Assembly (NCBI RefSeq): GCF_000384815.1
Contig: NZ_ARQF01000020.1
Span: 930,001-994,000 of the forward strand
Direction of reading: 5' to 3'
Length of the DNA stretch: 64,000 bases
Origin: Halodesulfovibrio aestuarii DSM 17919 = ATCC 29578
GTDB taxonomy: Bacteria; Desulfobacterota; Desulfovibrionia; Desulfovibrionales; Desulfovibrionaceae
Shown: piece after piece, positions 1-9,046 of the stretch
Numbering within the stretch: position 1 is the stretch's first letter
Layout: each line of letters begins with the position of its first letter
The notes under the pieces: generated by a model
What the model was told of the DNA's origin: nothing
The model's database searches: none
The model's input: only the letters and a program-made list of their open reading frames with translations
Translations under genes and position numbers: made by a program

Positions 1-111
1 CGTCAAATATCAACGCACTGTTGATCGTAACTTTCAAAAAATTCATCGTGTGACCATGTAGGAGATTGACGCTTCCTATCTTCGGTGAGCCTTCTTTTGG
101 CCTCTGGAAGC

Positions 112-142
112 CAGAGAACCTTTTTAAAAAAAAGTTTCTCTG
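112..142. repeat. AT-rich inverted repeat in gene-less left edge
   Basis: CAGAGAA at 112-118 pairs with TTCTCTG at 136-142, and the loop between them is itself a T-run followed by an A-run, so the whole can fold as one long stem. It lies in a stretch (62-225) with no gene I can support. It may be the end signal of a gene lying off the left edge; nothing else points to a function. Confidence 0.35.
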
Positions 143-225
143 AACTCTCCAAAAGCTTTTAGCTGCGAGATCGCCACGTTTTTTACACCACCTCGCGGCT
201 TATGCTCCACTACCTTTCTAAAAAT

Positions 226-264
226 AAAAAAGGGCTATCCTTTATATGGAGGATAGCCCTTTTA
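226..264 (-). terminator. Hairpin terminator, GGCTATCC variant
   Basis: GGGCTATCC at 232-240 pairs with GGATAGCCC at 251-259, flanked by an A-run on the left and T's on the right, so it can act in both directions. It sits about 60 bases past the stop of the leftward gene at 326-658. It is one of seven related hairpins in the window. Confidence 0.75.
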
Positions 265-325
265 CTATTCAAGCCAACGGCATTAAACCGCGTGAAAGCA
301 GGCGTACTAGAAATTCACCGAAGCC

Positions 326-658
326 TTACTTCGTCAACGGATCAACATCTGAAGTGGTCGCGAAGAAAAGCTCTTTATCATAGGGGCCAAAAGACTTGGT
401 ATCGCCCAAAAGCGTAAAAAACTCGATACGTGAATAACGACGCAGACGTTCTTCGGTTACACCGTGTGTTTTGTAGTACACATCACGGTGCTGCGGATCA
501 CGTGACTCTGTGAGATCGTATACGGCTTCGTCGGTTTCGCCCCATGCGTGTAACACCCATTTTGTGCCGTCATAAAGCCATCCGTGTACAACGGTGCAAT
601 CTTCACATTCACTTCCAACTTCAATTACAGCTTCAAAACATTGTTCTTTATATTCCAT
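326..658 (-). CDS. Hypothetical protein, 110 aa
   Basis: I do not recognise the family. The open frame extends to 676, but the ATG at 658 is preferred because GAGGGA lies just upstream of it. The protein is acidic, soluble-looking and has no signal peptide or membrane segment. Near the N-terminus it has three cysteines (CFEAV, then CEDC) and a VHGW...HAWGE...VYDLT pattern. A similar Cys / VHG / HAW-E arrangement occurs in small uncharacterised bacterial and phage proteins, but I cannot assign activity. It lies 37 bases downstream of the hydantoinase-like gene on the same strand and may share its transcript. The hairpin at 226-264 would end that transcript. Confidence 0.7.
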   Translation of the reverse strand: MEYKEQCFEAVIEVGSECEDCTVVHGWLYDGTKWVLHAWGETDEAVYDLTESRDPQHRDVYYKTHGVTEERLRRYSRIEFFTLLGDTKSFGPYDKELFFATTSDVDPLTK

Positions 659-695
659 AAGATGTCCCTCATTCAATCATGTAAAATTGCAAGAC

Positions 696-2342
696 CTAAC
701 AGTTGTGTTCTGCCATAAACACAGAGCCAAGCGCGTTGCCCACTGCAAAATGGTCAGGGAACGCAATGGTTGTATTCAATCGCTTAGCAACATTTGTGAG
801 CAAATATGGTGCTGCTGCACCTATCCCGATCATTGGCACATTGAGCGATACAGAAATCTGAAGCAGCTTGTTTTCTTCACGATTTGCAAGATAACCAGCA
901 ATATTTCCGCCTATTTCACGCTTGGTGAGATGCCGCAGCACTGTTTCTTCGATGACGCGCTCTGCCTGCGTAAGAACCCGCTGTGCAAAGTCCTCTATTG
1001 TCCTGCCGTCAATATTTGCCAAAATTTGAGCAGCATTGCAGGCCAAATTTTGATCCCCAATATCCAGTCTTTTAAGAACATGCAGTGCATCTGTCGGCGT
1101 AAAACCGACTTCGATGACGTGCTGCTTGTGGAGCAGCTTAGCAATCTCTTGCTCGAAGGTTATTTCTGCGATGCCCAAACTTTTAAGCAAAGCCTGTGGC
1201 GTCATAGCTCCTTGCGCTGCAAGACAAGAAAGGACTGCAGACGCTGCAATGGTTTCCTGCGTGAGATCTGGTGCCATCGTGATGCAGCGAGACAGCTTGC
1301 CTTGTCCAATCCATGTTTCAGGAGCAGGGATGTCCTGCGCCATACAGACTGGTGTTACACGAGCGGGACCAACCACCATCGGTTTACCTTGTGACAGCTG
1401 CACAAGACTGTCGCCACCAATACCGACAGTGAACATTTCAACAGCTTCCACATGGGTTTCCCATTTGCCAATGGACATGCCCGCAGTATCCACAACCGGT
1501 TTACCGTCTTTGATGAGTGTTATGTCTGTTGTGGTACCGCCTACGTCAAGAATAAGGGCATCTGTTGTATCTGTTGCTTTTGCTCCGAACAGTGCTGTTG
1601 CAGCCGGGCCGCTGGCAATAGTTGATGCCGCGTGCTTGAGTGCTTCCTGCATATGCATTGCTGTTGCGTCACCTCGCACTACAAGCACCTCGCCTGTAAT
1701 ACCGCAGGCGGACAGTGCGTTGCTGATACCCGAAAGAAATTTCTGCATAACTGGCAACAACTGTGCGTTAAGACATGCGGTAGAGGCTCGTTCTCTCATG
1801 CCGGCACGCGAACTGGCTTCGTGCGAGCAAAACACGGGGGCATCACTGACCAAACTTACCGCTTTTGCTGCCACCAATTCGTGAACGGGATTCATAAACG
1901 CCATCGAACTGCACACAGCCCATGCTTCAACATCGTTTTTTAATTCATTCACTCCATCCACAATATACTGGATACCAAGCGGCTCTACTTCCTCACCTTT
2001 GATAGTGTGTCCACCGGGGACAAACCGTGCGGCAACCGCGGGCACTTCCAACCGCTGGTTAAAGCCTATGACAAAAAGAGCTACGTCTGCACCTTTGTTT
2101 TCTACTAATGCATTCGTTGCCAACGTGGTGGAAACACATGTTCTGACTATATCATCCGGATTAATTTGAGATACTGCCAACACCTTCTCAACAACCGACT
2201 GGATACCTTTTTGGATGTCATAATGTGTTGTCGGACTTTTAGCTGTTGTAACAGCATTTGCTGAATCCAACTCTACAATGACCGCATCGGTATATGTCCC
2301 ACCGGTATCGATACCAATATAATAGCGCTTATTACTTCCCAT
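696..2342 (-). CDS. Hydantoinase/oxoprolinase family protein (HyuA-like, short form)
   Basis: ASKHA-fold protein of the HyuA family; relatives hydrolyse 5-membered cyclic amides such as hydantoins or 5-oxoproline with ATP. The N-terminal phosphate loop reads GIDTGGTYTDAV, and a second nucleotide-binding loop DVGGTTTDITLIKDG is near the middle. The start is placed at the ATG at 2342, which has GGGAG upstream; the open frame runs on to 2465 but that extension is Cys-rich and non-conserved-looking. At 548 residues it is about 100-150 residues shorter than typical HyuA, so the C-terminal domain seems absent. No HyuB partner lies beside it. Substrate is therefore unknown. Confidence 0.8.
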   Translation of the reverse strand: MGSNKRYYIGIDTGGTYTDAVIVELDSANAVTTAKSPTTHYDIQKGIQSVVEKVLAVSQINPDDIVRTCVSTTLATNALVENKGADVALFVIGFNQRLEVPAVAARFVPGGHTIKGEEVEPLGIQYIVDGVNELKNDVEAWAVCSSMAFMNPVHELVAAKAVSLVSDAPVFCSHEASSRAGMRERASTACLNAQLLPVMQKFLSGISNALSACGITGEVLVVRGDATAMHMQEALKHAASTIASGPAATALFGAKATDTTDALILDVGGTTTDITLIKDGKPVVDTAGMSIGKWETHVEAVEMFTVGIGGDSLVQLSQGKPMVVGPARVTPVCMAQDIPAPETWIGQGKLSRCITMAPDLTQETIAASAVLSCLAAQGAMTPQALLKSLGIAEITFEQEIAKLLHKQHVIEVGFTPTDALHVLKRLDIGDQNLACNAAQILANIDGRTIEDFAQRVLTQAERVIEETVLRHLTKREIGGNIAGYLANREENKLLQISVSLNVPMIGIGAAAPYLLTNVAKRLNTTIAFPDHFAVGNALGSVFMAEHNC

Positions 2343-2952
2343 TACGCGTACTCCCATACAAAACTGAGCGCACAGACTACCGCTCGAACAGGTAGTTTGG
2401 CAACAAAGCGCTAACCAAGCATAATATAATGCAGTTATAACTGTGTCTAATCCAAAAATGTGCAAATTATAATGCTGTTATAATTAATTCTAATACGGAA
2501 TCTTTTAACAAGACTGTAGCTATGACTTGGAACAATAAAACAAACTTTATTTTTTCCAATTTTATTGCCTATTGCATTCTTGACAATTTTTAGCGATGCT
2601 GAATTGATCTAACTAAAGCTTCATTAAAATTCAGTATGGAAATTGTAACTTATGATTAATAGTAATTACTATACAAAAGTTGCATTAAAGAAACTCTCTC
2701 AGTTGCTATTGTAAGCACTACTCTCTTTATGAGTACAACAAATTTTTTACGAAACGAAATAGAGACTTTTTAATCACAAAAATACTATTCAAACACAATA
2801 TAATGGAAATGTTATATTTTACTACGTAGCTTCAGTTAAGAATTTGAGAAGCCAGTATTAAGATCTGAACAGTGCCGATGTTCTATTAAAGATGTTTAAT
2901 ACGTGTGGAATATGTTGCAATGAATTATGTGGCGTAACGGAAGGAGGAGATA
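2343..2952. other. AT-rich divergent intergenic region
   Basis: About 600 bases, strongly AT-rich, between two divergent genes (HyuA-like leftward, MucR-like rightward). No open frame with a credible start is present. It must hold promoters for both genes. MucR/Ros proteins bind AT-rich DNA in the minor groove and often autoregulate, so this tract is a plausible self-binding site; that is inference from composition only. Confidence 0.5.
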
Positions 2953-3345
2953 ATGGAAGAATATCTGAAGCAGGCTTTAGATATTGTGAAAGCACAGGCT
3001 AGCGTCCGCACTATGACCGAAGATGAAATCGGCTCAATGATGCAAAAGCTAGCTTTCGGTATTAAGCAGATTGCCGAAGGCACGCAGGAAGAAACAGTAC
3101 AAGAGCCAATAATGGAACCTAGCAAAGCCATTAAAGAAAAATCCATCACCTGCCTTGAATGTGGTAAGTCTTTTAAGATTCTTACCCGCAAGCACTTGCT
3201 TTCCCATGAACTGTCTATGCAGGAATACCGCGAAAAATACGGTTACAAAAAAGGTATGCCGCTTGTTTGTAAATCTCTGCAGCGCGAACGTAGAAAGAAA
3301 ATGAAAGATATGCGCCTGTGGGAAAAACGTAAAAAGAAAGTCTAG
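2953..3345 (+). CDS. MucR/Ros-family zinc-finger transcriptional regulator
   Basis: 130-residue DNA-binding protein. The C-terminal half carries the prokaryotic C2H2-like finger: CLECG, then SFKILTRKHLLSHE, then the EYREKYG segment typical of Ros/MucR (residues about 63-95), followed by a basic Lys/Arg-rich tail. The N-terminal part (EEYLKQALDIVKAQ) is the MucR helical oligomerisation region. The start is supported by an excellent GGAGGAG seven bases upstream. It is a single-gene unit ending in a bidirectional terminator. Such proteins in Desulfovibrio-type bacteria are usually global H-NS-like repressors; the targets here are unknown. Confidence 0.88.
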   Translation: MEEYLKQALDIVKAQASVRTMTEDEIGSMMQKLAFGIKQIAEGTQEETVQEPIMEPSKAIKEKSITCLECGKSFKILTRKHLLSHELSMQEYREKYGYKKGMPLVCKSLQRERRKKMKDMRLWEKRKKKV

Positions 3346-3412
3346 CAGATAACTGACAGTTGCGTATTGCATTTGTATAAAACTCTTTGCAATACAACAC
3401 TTATATATCTGA

Positions 3413-3453
3413 TAAAAAAACCCGCATTGGTTTCTTTCCAATGCGGGTTTTTA
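3413..3453. terminator. Bidirectional terminator between convergent genes
   Basis: Perfect 10-bp stem CCCGCATTGG / CCAATGCGGG (3421-3430 and 3438-3447) flanked by seven A's on the left and five T's on the right. It serves the MucR-like gene and prfC, which converge here. Confidence 0.9.
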
Positions 3454-3469
3454 CTGTCATTAAAATACG

Positions 3470-5056
3470 TTAACGTATTTCTCGGGTTGTACTGAACACA
3501 ACCTTCGGATAGCGCTCCTGAGCAGACTCAAGCTTCCAAGGGTTTGGAGCAAGATATGCAAGACATCCCTCTGCATCAACTGCGAGATCACTACGGTAGT
3601 AGTCTTTAAAATCTGCCAAAACTTTTTCATCTTCGCTGCTGATCCAGCGGGCAGTTGTAATCATGCAGGGTTCGTAGAGGGCATTTACACTATACTCTTC
3701 TTTCAGACGATGCACGATTACATCAAACTGCAAAATACCGACTGCACCAAGGATATAGTCGCTATTAGAAATAGGACGGAACAGCTGAACTGCACCTTCT
3801 TCTGCAAGCTGCTCAAGACCTTTCTGCAATTGCTTACGCTTCATTGGATCCTTAAGCTGTACGCGACGAAAATGCTCCGGTGAAAAGCTCGGAATACCCA
3901 CAAATTTTAATTCTTCTTTGGTGGTAAAAGTATCACCGATCTTAATAGTACCATGGTTGTGAATACCGATGATGTCGCCAGCGTAAGCTTCATCAACGCC
4001 GGTTCTGTCCTGCGCCATAAAAATAGTCGCATTCGCAATAGTAAAATCTTTACCAACACGATGATGTTTTACTTTCATGCCACGGGTAAACTTACCGGAA
4101 CAAATGCGCATAAAGGCAATACGGTCACGGTGGTTTTTATCCATGTTTGCTTGAATCTTAAAAACAACACCGGAAAAATCTGTTTCGTACGGAGAAACGT
4201 CGCGAGTTGTTGTAGGACGACTTTTCGGAGCCGGAGCAAGCTCAACAAAGGCATCCAGCATTTCCTGCACACCAAAATTATTGATCGCGGAACCGAAGAA
4301 TACCGGAGTCTGCTCACCGTTAAGGTAACGTTCTTTATCAAACGGGTTACCCGCACCTTCAAGCAATTCCAACTCGTCACGTAACTGTACTGCAAATTCA
4401 CCAAGATACTCTTCAAGACGAGGATCGTTTACATCGTTAAAAACAAGGCCTTCCTGAGTCTTACCTTCGTGCACAGCACTAAACAGATGCAATTCGTTCT
4501 TGTATATATTCCATGTGCCTTTAAATTCTTGCCCCATACCTATAGGCCAAGTAAGCGGCACACATTCAATCTTCAAATGTTCTTCAATGTCAGCCATAAC
4601 ATCCAGAGGATCAAGACCTTCCCTGTCGAGCTTGTTAATGAAGGTCACAATAGGAGTATTTCGCAGACGACAAACGTCCATGAGTTTCAGCGTCTGCGCT
4701 TCTACACCCTTTGCAGAGTCGATAACAAGCAGACCGGAATCAACCGCGGTGAGCACACGGTAGGTATCTTCAGAAAAATCCTGGTGCCCCGGTGTATCAA
4801 GCAGGTTAATTTCGTGCCCTTTGTATTCAAACTTCATAACAGAGGAAGTAACAGAAATACCACGCTCCTGCTCCATAGCCATCCAGTCAGAAGTAGCGTG
4901 ACGTGCCGCTTTACGGGATTTTACTGATCCCGCCATCTGAATTGCACCACCGTACAGCAACAATTTTTCTGTCAGGGTGGTTTTACCGGCATCCGGGTGA
5001 CTGATGATGCCGAACGTACGGCGTTTATCAACTTCACGTGCTAAAGCTTTACTCAT
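3470..5056 (-). CDS. prfC: Peptide chain release factor 3
   Basis: Translational GTPase that removes RF1/RF2 from the ribosome after peptide release. The G domain is intact: P-loop [13 protein letters not shown], switch [15 protein letters not shown] and base-specificity motif NKLDRE, followed by the EF-Tu-like domain II and the RF3 C-terminal domain. The ATG at 5056 is chosen because AGAGGA lies at normal spacing and gives 528 residues, the usual RF3 length; upstream codons look like leader. Transcribed alone, with a terminator-like hairpin in its own leader (5106-5132). Confidence 0.97.
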   Translation of the reverse strand: MSKALAREVDKRRTFGIISHPDAGKTTLTEKLLLYGGAIQMAGSVKSRKAARHATSDWMAMEQERGISVTSSVMKFEYKGHEINLLDTPGHQDFSEDTYRVLTAVDSGLLVIDSAKGVEAQTLKLMDVCRLRNTPIVTFINKLDREGLDPLDVMADIEEHLKIECVPLTWPIGMGQEFKGTWNIYKNELHLFSAVHEGKTQEGLVFNDVNDPRLEEYLGEFAVQLRDELELLEGAGNPFDKERYLNGEQTPVFFGSAINNFGVQEMLDAFVELAPAPKSRPTTTRDVSPYETDFSGVVFKIQANMDKNHRDRIAFMRICSGKFTRGMKVKHHRVGKDFTIANATIFMAQDRTGVDEAYAGDIIGIHNHGTIKIGDTFTTKEELKFVGIPSFSPEHFRRVQLKDPMKRKQLQKGLEQLAEEGAVQLFRPISNSDYILGAVGILQFDVIVHRLKEEYSVNALYEPCMITTARWISSEDEKVLADFKDYYRSDLAVDAEGCLAYLAPNPWKLESAQERYPKVVFSTTREIR

Positions 5057-5105
5057 GGTTAATCCTCTGTATTCCGTTTTGTGAATAAAAACGGTGCGAT
5101 CTCGC

Positions 5106-5132
5106 AAAAAACAGCGCGGATAACCGCGCTGC
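5106..5132 (-). promoter_or_regulatory. Terminator-like hairpin in the prfC leader (possible attenuator)
   Basis: On the minus strand CAGCGCGG, loop TTAT, CCGCGCTG is followed directly by TTTTTT. That is the form of an intrinsic terminator, yet it lies 52-75 bases upstream of the prfC start with no leftward gene before it. A perfect TTGACA lies just ahead of it on the same strand (around 5140), without a clear -10. Premature termination in the leader is the simplest reading. Confidence 0.5.
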
Positions 5133-5370
5133 AAAAAGTGCTAATATTGTCAACGTAAAATTTTACATCCTACGCTGTTGATGACTGCGTATTCCACAAA
5201 GAACCCGCTTTGGTCAAGAAAGAAGAAACACAGCTCCCCAGACATTCCCCCCGATGCCCCATTAGGCCTTCTGTGTATGTACCTTTCGTGCAAAGCACGG
5301 TGTATACATTTTCACAGCAACCATCTTCTGCTAAACTAAATAGACATTATCTCAGGAGCAGGGAACAACT

Positions 5371-6732
5371 ATGCAGACAGAACGAATATATTTTATGCGA
5401 AAGTCTCCAACACGGACTCACGCACAATGTGTTATTTATTGGATGCGTTGCGAACATAGGGCACAAGATAACTGGGGGTTACTTTACGCTCTGCATACAG
5501 CAAATAATAACAAGCTGCCCCTGCTCGTTCTTTTTTGCCTTGCCGGTTCCACGCCGCACTCTTCCTACAGGCAAAAGAAGTTTCTCTATGACGGAATTAA
5601 AGAAACACAAGCAGCGCTTGAAGCTATAGGGATTCCGTTCATCAACTCCAATGCGCAAACTCCCACCGAGTTAGCAAGCGTGATAACTACTTTTGCCCCC
5701 AGCATGCTTGTGACAGATCACTCATCTCTTAAGCCACAGAAGTCATGGTTACAATTCATTAAAAAACATACGGAATGCGCAATTGCCGAAGTAGATGGAA
5801 GAAATATAGTCCCCGTACGGTATGTTTCAGATAAACAGGAATACGCAGCCCGGACAATCCGCCCTAAGATTCACCGATTGCTTGACCAGTTTCTGTCTCC
5901 ATTCCCGCAGCTCACTGCACCCCAAACGGCATGGAACGGTGATAAGCTCTCGGAACCACTTTCTCCACCACTGGAAATAAAAAATAGTCCTTTTTCCATA
6001 CTGCCTTTTAAATCAGGCGAAAAAGCGGCTTTAGCTGTACTCGACCATTTTGTGAACAAGAAAATCCATCAGTATCTACACAGAAATGATCCCACAAAAA
6101 ACGCCCTCTCCAATCTTTCCCCATACCTGCACTTTGGAATGCTTTCCGCCCAACATGCTGTACTGAAGATCCTTGAGTATCCTCAAATTCCCGCTGAGGC
6201 AAAAGAGGTTTTTCTGGAAGAGTTAGTCGTTCGTCGAGAACTTGCAGATAACTTTTGCTTCTACAACCCACAGTATGATTCAGTAAAATGTTTTCCTAAA
6301 TGGGCACAAAACACTCTGGAAAAGCACCTCTCCGACCCGCGGGAGTATCTTTATTCACTTCATGAATTAGAACATGGTAAAACACATGACCCTCTATGGA
6401 ACGCAGCGCAGCAGGAGCTTGTATATCAAGGAAAAATGCACGGTTACATGCGCATGTATTGGGCAAAAAAAATTCTGGAATGGACAGCTTCACCCGAAGA
6501 AGCCATGCAGCACGCTATCTATCTTAATGACACCTACTCGCTCGACGGTGTCGATTCTAATGGATATACCGGCATTGCATGGTCAATCGGCGGAGTACAC
6601 GACAGACCGTGGCGGGAACGACCTATATTCGGCACGGTGCGGTACATGAACTATAATGGTGCCAAACGTAAGTTTAACGTCGACGAGTACATAGAAAAAA
6701 TCAAACTCGCTATTGAACAGCACCTTGAATAA
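5371..6732 (+). CDS. phr: Deoxyribodipyrimidine photolyase, class II
   Basis: Light-driven flavoenzyme that splits cyclobutane pyrimidine dimers. The C-terminal signature HDRPWRERPIFG followed by VRYMNYNGAKRKF (residues about 410-440) is that of class II photolyases, whose members carry FAD in the C-terminal helical domain. The N-terminal alpha/beta antenna-fold region spans roughly residues 5-150. Length (453) matches the family. AGGAG lies 11 bases before the ATG at 5371. It is a single-gene unit, convergent with pyrD. A photolyase is unexpected for a sediment anaerobe but common in marine members of this group. Confidence 0.93.
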   Translation: MQTERIYFMRKSPTRTHAQCVIYWMRCEHRAQDNWGLLYALHTANNNKLPLLVLFCLAGSTPHSSYRQKKFLYDGIKETQAALEAIGIPFINSNAQTPTELASVITTFAPSMLVTDHSSLKPQKSWLQFIKKHTECAIAEVDGRNIVPVRYVSDKQEYAARTIRPKIHRLLDQFLSPFPQLTAPQTAWNGDKLSEPLSPPLEIKNSPFSILPFKSGEKAALAVLDHFVNKKIHQYLHRNDPTKNALSNLSPYLHFGMLSAQHAVLKILEYPQIPAEAKEVFLEELVVRRELADNFCFYNPQYDSVKCFPKWAQNTLEKHLSDPREYLYSLHELEHGKTHDPLWNAAQQELVYQGKMHGYMRMYWAKKILEWTASPEEAMQHAIYLNDTYSLDGVDSNGYTGIAWSIGGVHDRPWRERPIFGTVRYMNYNGAKRKFNVDEYIEKIKLAIEQHLE

Positions 6733-6769
6733 TAAAAAAGGCTGTCCTTCATACGAAGAACAGCCCCTA
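6733..6769. terminator. Bidirectional terminator, GGCTGTCC family
   Basis: GGCTGTCCTTC (6740-6750) pairs with GAAGAACAGCC (6755-6765) with one mismatch. A-run on the left; T's on the right are interrupted. It separates convergent phr and pyrD. Confidence 0.8.
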
Positions 6770-6796
6770 TTATTTCTCACGATCAGAGACCGCTTG

Positions 6797-7717
6797 CTAT
6801 ACCTTCAGAGACCCTCTGAATTCTTCCAGATCAGTGATGTTCATCTCTTCCATCAGCTGTTCAAGCTGATTTACAAGACGAAACGAGAAATCTGGACGCA
6901 GGAAATTCGCAGTACCTACTTGTACGGCATGCGCTCCTACAAGAATAAATTCGAGAACATCTTCTGCTGATGCAATGCCACCCATACCAATTACCGGAAT
7001 TGAAACGGCCTTGCAGACCTGGTGGGTACAGCGCAACGCCACAGGCTTGATTGCAGGCCCAGAAAGACCGCCGATTACGTTTGCGATAAGCGGTTTACGG
7101 GTACGGATATCAACGCCCATACCGGAAAGAGTGTTAATGCAGGAAATAATATCTGCACCGGCACCTTCTACAGATTTGGCAATGGTGGTGATATCAGTAA
7201 CATTCGGGCTCAATTTAATGATAACCGGCTTGTCGCCCGCAGCTTTTTTTACAGCCTCTGTAACACGTGCAGCCTGCTGCGCATCCTGACCAAAAAGAAT
7301 TCCGCCTTCACGCACGTTAGGGCACGAAATATTCACTTCAATAGCTGCAATACCATCTTCTGCTGCGAGAACTGCAGTAAGTTCAGCAAACTCACCAGGA
7401 TCACATGCATAGATATTGGCAATAACTGGCAATTCATCAGTTGGAAGCTTTGGCAATTTTTCGGTGATAAAAATCTCTACACCGGAGTTTTGCAGGCCAA
7501 CGGCATTGAGCATACCGCATGGAGTTTCTGCAATACGCGGCATCGGATTACCTGCACGCGGCTCAAGGGAAAGCCCTTTTACTACGATACCACCCAGTGT
7601 TTTAAGATCACCGTACGGAGCAAACTCTACACCGTACCCGAACGTACCGGATGCAGTGAGAATAGGGTTTTTAAACTGTAAACCGTTAGAGCCGGGAAGC
7701 GTTACATTCATAGTCAT
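6797..7717 (-). CDS. pyrD: Dihydroorotate dehydrogenase, type 1B catalytic subunit
   Basis: FMN enzyme that oxidises dihydroorotate to orotate in pyrimidine synthesis. Family features: NPILTASGTFGYG near residue 17, NISCPNV (about residue 130) with the active-site Cys of class 1B, IKLSPNVTDI, and a phosphate-binding IGMGGIASAEDVLEF near the C-terminus. 306 residues is normal. AGGAGG lies 6 bases before the ATG at 7717. It follows pyrK by 10 bases; together they form the heterotetramer in which PyrK passes electrons to NAD+. Confidence 0.96.
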   Translation of the reverse strand: MTMNVTLPGSNGLQFKNPILTASGTFGYGVEFAPYGDLKTLGGIVVKGLSLEPRAGNPMPRIAETPCGMLNAVGLQNSGVEIFITEKLPKLPTDELPVIANIYACDPGEFAELTAVLAAEDGIAAIEVNISCPNVREGGILFGQDAQQAARVTEAVKKAAGDKPVIIKLSPNVTDITTIAKSVEGAGADIISCINTLSGMGVDIRTRKPLIANVIGGLSGPAIKPVALRCTHQVCKAVSIPVIGMGGIASAEDVLEFILVGAHAVQVGTANFLRPDFSFRLVNQLEQLMEEMNITDLEEFRGSLKV

Positions 7718-7727
7718 TTAAGCCTCC

Positions 7728-8546
7728 TTACTCTTCGTCCAGAATAATTTGATCTGCCCAGAATACAGGACCGTGCTCACAAGCCTGTGCGCGACCGGCT
7801 GCAACTCCTTTGGCAGTCATTTTATCCGTAGTTCTGGTTACACAACCCAAACATGCGCCAACGCCGCATGCCATTCGGTTTTCAAGAGAAAGCTGACAAC
7901 GCGCATTATGCGTTGCTGCAAAAGTCTGCACCGCTTTAAGAAACGGAGTAGGGCCGCAGGCAAGCACAAGGCCGTCGCTTTCTGCGTATTCCTTCACGCT
8001 TGTTTCAACCAAATCAAGAAAATGAGCTAAATCGTCAGGGCCGCGCTCATAGTGACTTGCTGCTGTAATCCGCTCATTGATTGACTCGAACGGATAGCAG
8101 TTCAGGGGCATTCTATGCCCGAACTCCATATGCAGGTTCCATGGTTGCGGATGCTTTTGTGCGTAGGCAATAAGCGGCGCTATGCCGATACCGCCTGCAA
8201 GCAGTAATGTAGGCGTCTTCTCTTCCATAACAAACGGGGTACCCAGCGGTCCCCATACCACAACTTTATCGCCTGCTTTCAACTCTGCAAGACGCTTAGT
8301 ACCACGCCCTACAACCTGAAAAAAAATTACGAGGTCGCGTTTGCTTACACGACAAATAGAAAAGGGGCGCGCCCAGATCATATCAAGCGCCCACCCTACC
8401 GGGCGAAGCATCACAAACTGGCCTGGCTGCCAGTCTGCCCATTCCGGGCGCTCAATGCGCAGGGCGAAAAAGAGATTTTCGCCGGATACTGTTCCAAAGG
8501 GAACATTATCAAGGACTGTAAGTGTAGTGCATTGTTCCTGATGCAT
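7728..8546 (-). CDS. pyrK: Dihydroorotate dehydrogenase electron-transfer subunit
   Basis: FAD/[2Fe-2S] partner of PyrD-1B. The N-terminal ferredoxin-reductase barrel includes RPFSICRV (FAD binding); the middle NAD domain begins LLAGGIGIAPLIAYA; the C-terminal cluster-binding stretch is CGVGACLGCVTRT, then a fourth Cys in RAQACEHGPVF. 272 residues, as expected. The start at 8546 has an AGGA just upstream. First gene of the pyrK-pyrD operon. Confidence 0.95.
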   Translation of the reverse strand: MHQEQCTTLTVLDNVPFGTVSGENLFFALRIERPEWADWQPGQFVMLRPVGWALDMIWARPFSICRVSKRDLVIFFQVVGRGTKRLAELKAGDKVVVWGPLGTPFVMEEKTPTLLLAGGIGIAPLIAYAQKHPQPWNLHMEFGHRMPLNCYPFESINERITAASHYERGPDDLAHFLDLVETSVKEYAESDGLVLACGPTPFLKAVQTFAATHNARCQLSLENRMACGVGACLGCVTRTTDKMTAKGVAAGRAQACEHGPVFWADQIILDEE

Positions 8547-8862
8547 AATTCCTGTAACCTTATTGCAATTTCTTAAGGCATGTTAGACCTGCCCAAAGTG
8601 TGCAAATCCTGATAGTAAAGTATTACCCGAACGCCGGGCTGTTTACGTGTACGTTCTTTCTTCCCTAGTCGCAATCAATACTTTGGAGCCAAATAACATT
8701 TAATTTATCCGTTATTTTTACAAAACGCCCCAACAATATGACTGTATCATAAAAAACATAACTGCTGTTGCTTCTTCACACATTTATTAAGCATACAATT
8801 ATAGTAGAAAAAAAACTCTCGGCACACACTGCCGATTTGGCACTGATTTAAAGGATCCGCGA

Positions 8863-8904
8863 ATGAGTTATGTTAAAAAAGAGTTTCCTCGAGTAGAGTA
8901 TTAG
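8863..8904 (+). CDS. Candidate leader peptide, 13 codons
   Basis: ATG at 8863 is preceded by AAAGGATCC at good ribosome-binding spacing and opens a 13-residue frame, MSYVKKEFPRVEY, ending TAG. It lies 140 bases ahead of the U32 gene and just after a CGGCA/TGCCG hairpin. The only support is the ribosome-binding site and position; it may be chance. Confidence 0.25.
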   Translation: MSYVKKEFPRVEY

Positions 8905-8965
8905 TGTTGCCAACGGGTAATTCAATAGGTATGTGCTACACCGCAGACTACGAAGAAAATTTTTT

Positions 8966-9026
8966 CCGCCAGCAAATTTTTTCAACCAATTGCACGGCAG
9001 CTGGTTGAACCACCTAGGTACGGCGG
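8966..9026 (+). promoter_or_regulatory. Structured 5' leader before the U32 gene
   Basis: Nested inverted repeats: outer CCGCC (8966-8970) with GGCGG (9022-9026), inner CAACCA (8983-8988) with TGGTTG (9002-9007), and TGC/GCA inside that. The closing arm lies 20 bases before the ATG, whose own ribosome-binding site is weak, so folding could affect initiation. I do not recognise it as a known riboswitch class. The whole 8547-9046 stretch holds no other gene beyond the candidate peptide. Confidence 0.4.
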
Positions 9027-9046
9027 GACTATAAGAGATATATATT

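Noticed and set aside
2-61. Frame ending at TAG (59-61) that could be the C-terminus of a gene entering from the left
   Set aside because: Only 19 codons are visible, a second frame ends nearby at 53, and nothing distinguishes them.
111-175. CTCCAAAAGCTTTTA-like segment, also seen loosely near 44138
   Set aside because: Similarity between the two sites is short and imperfect, so a repeat family cannot be claimed from this window.
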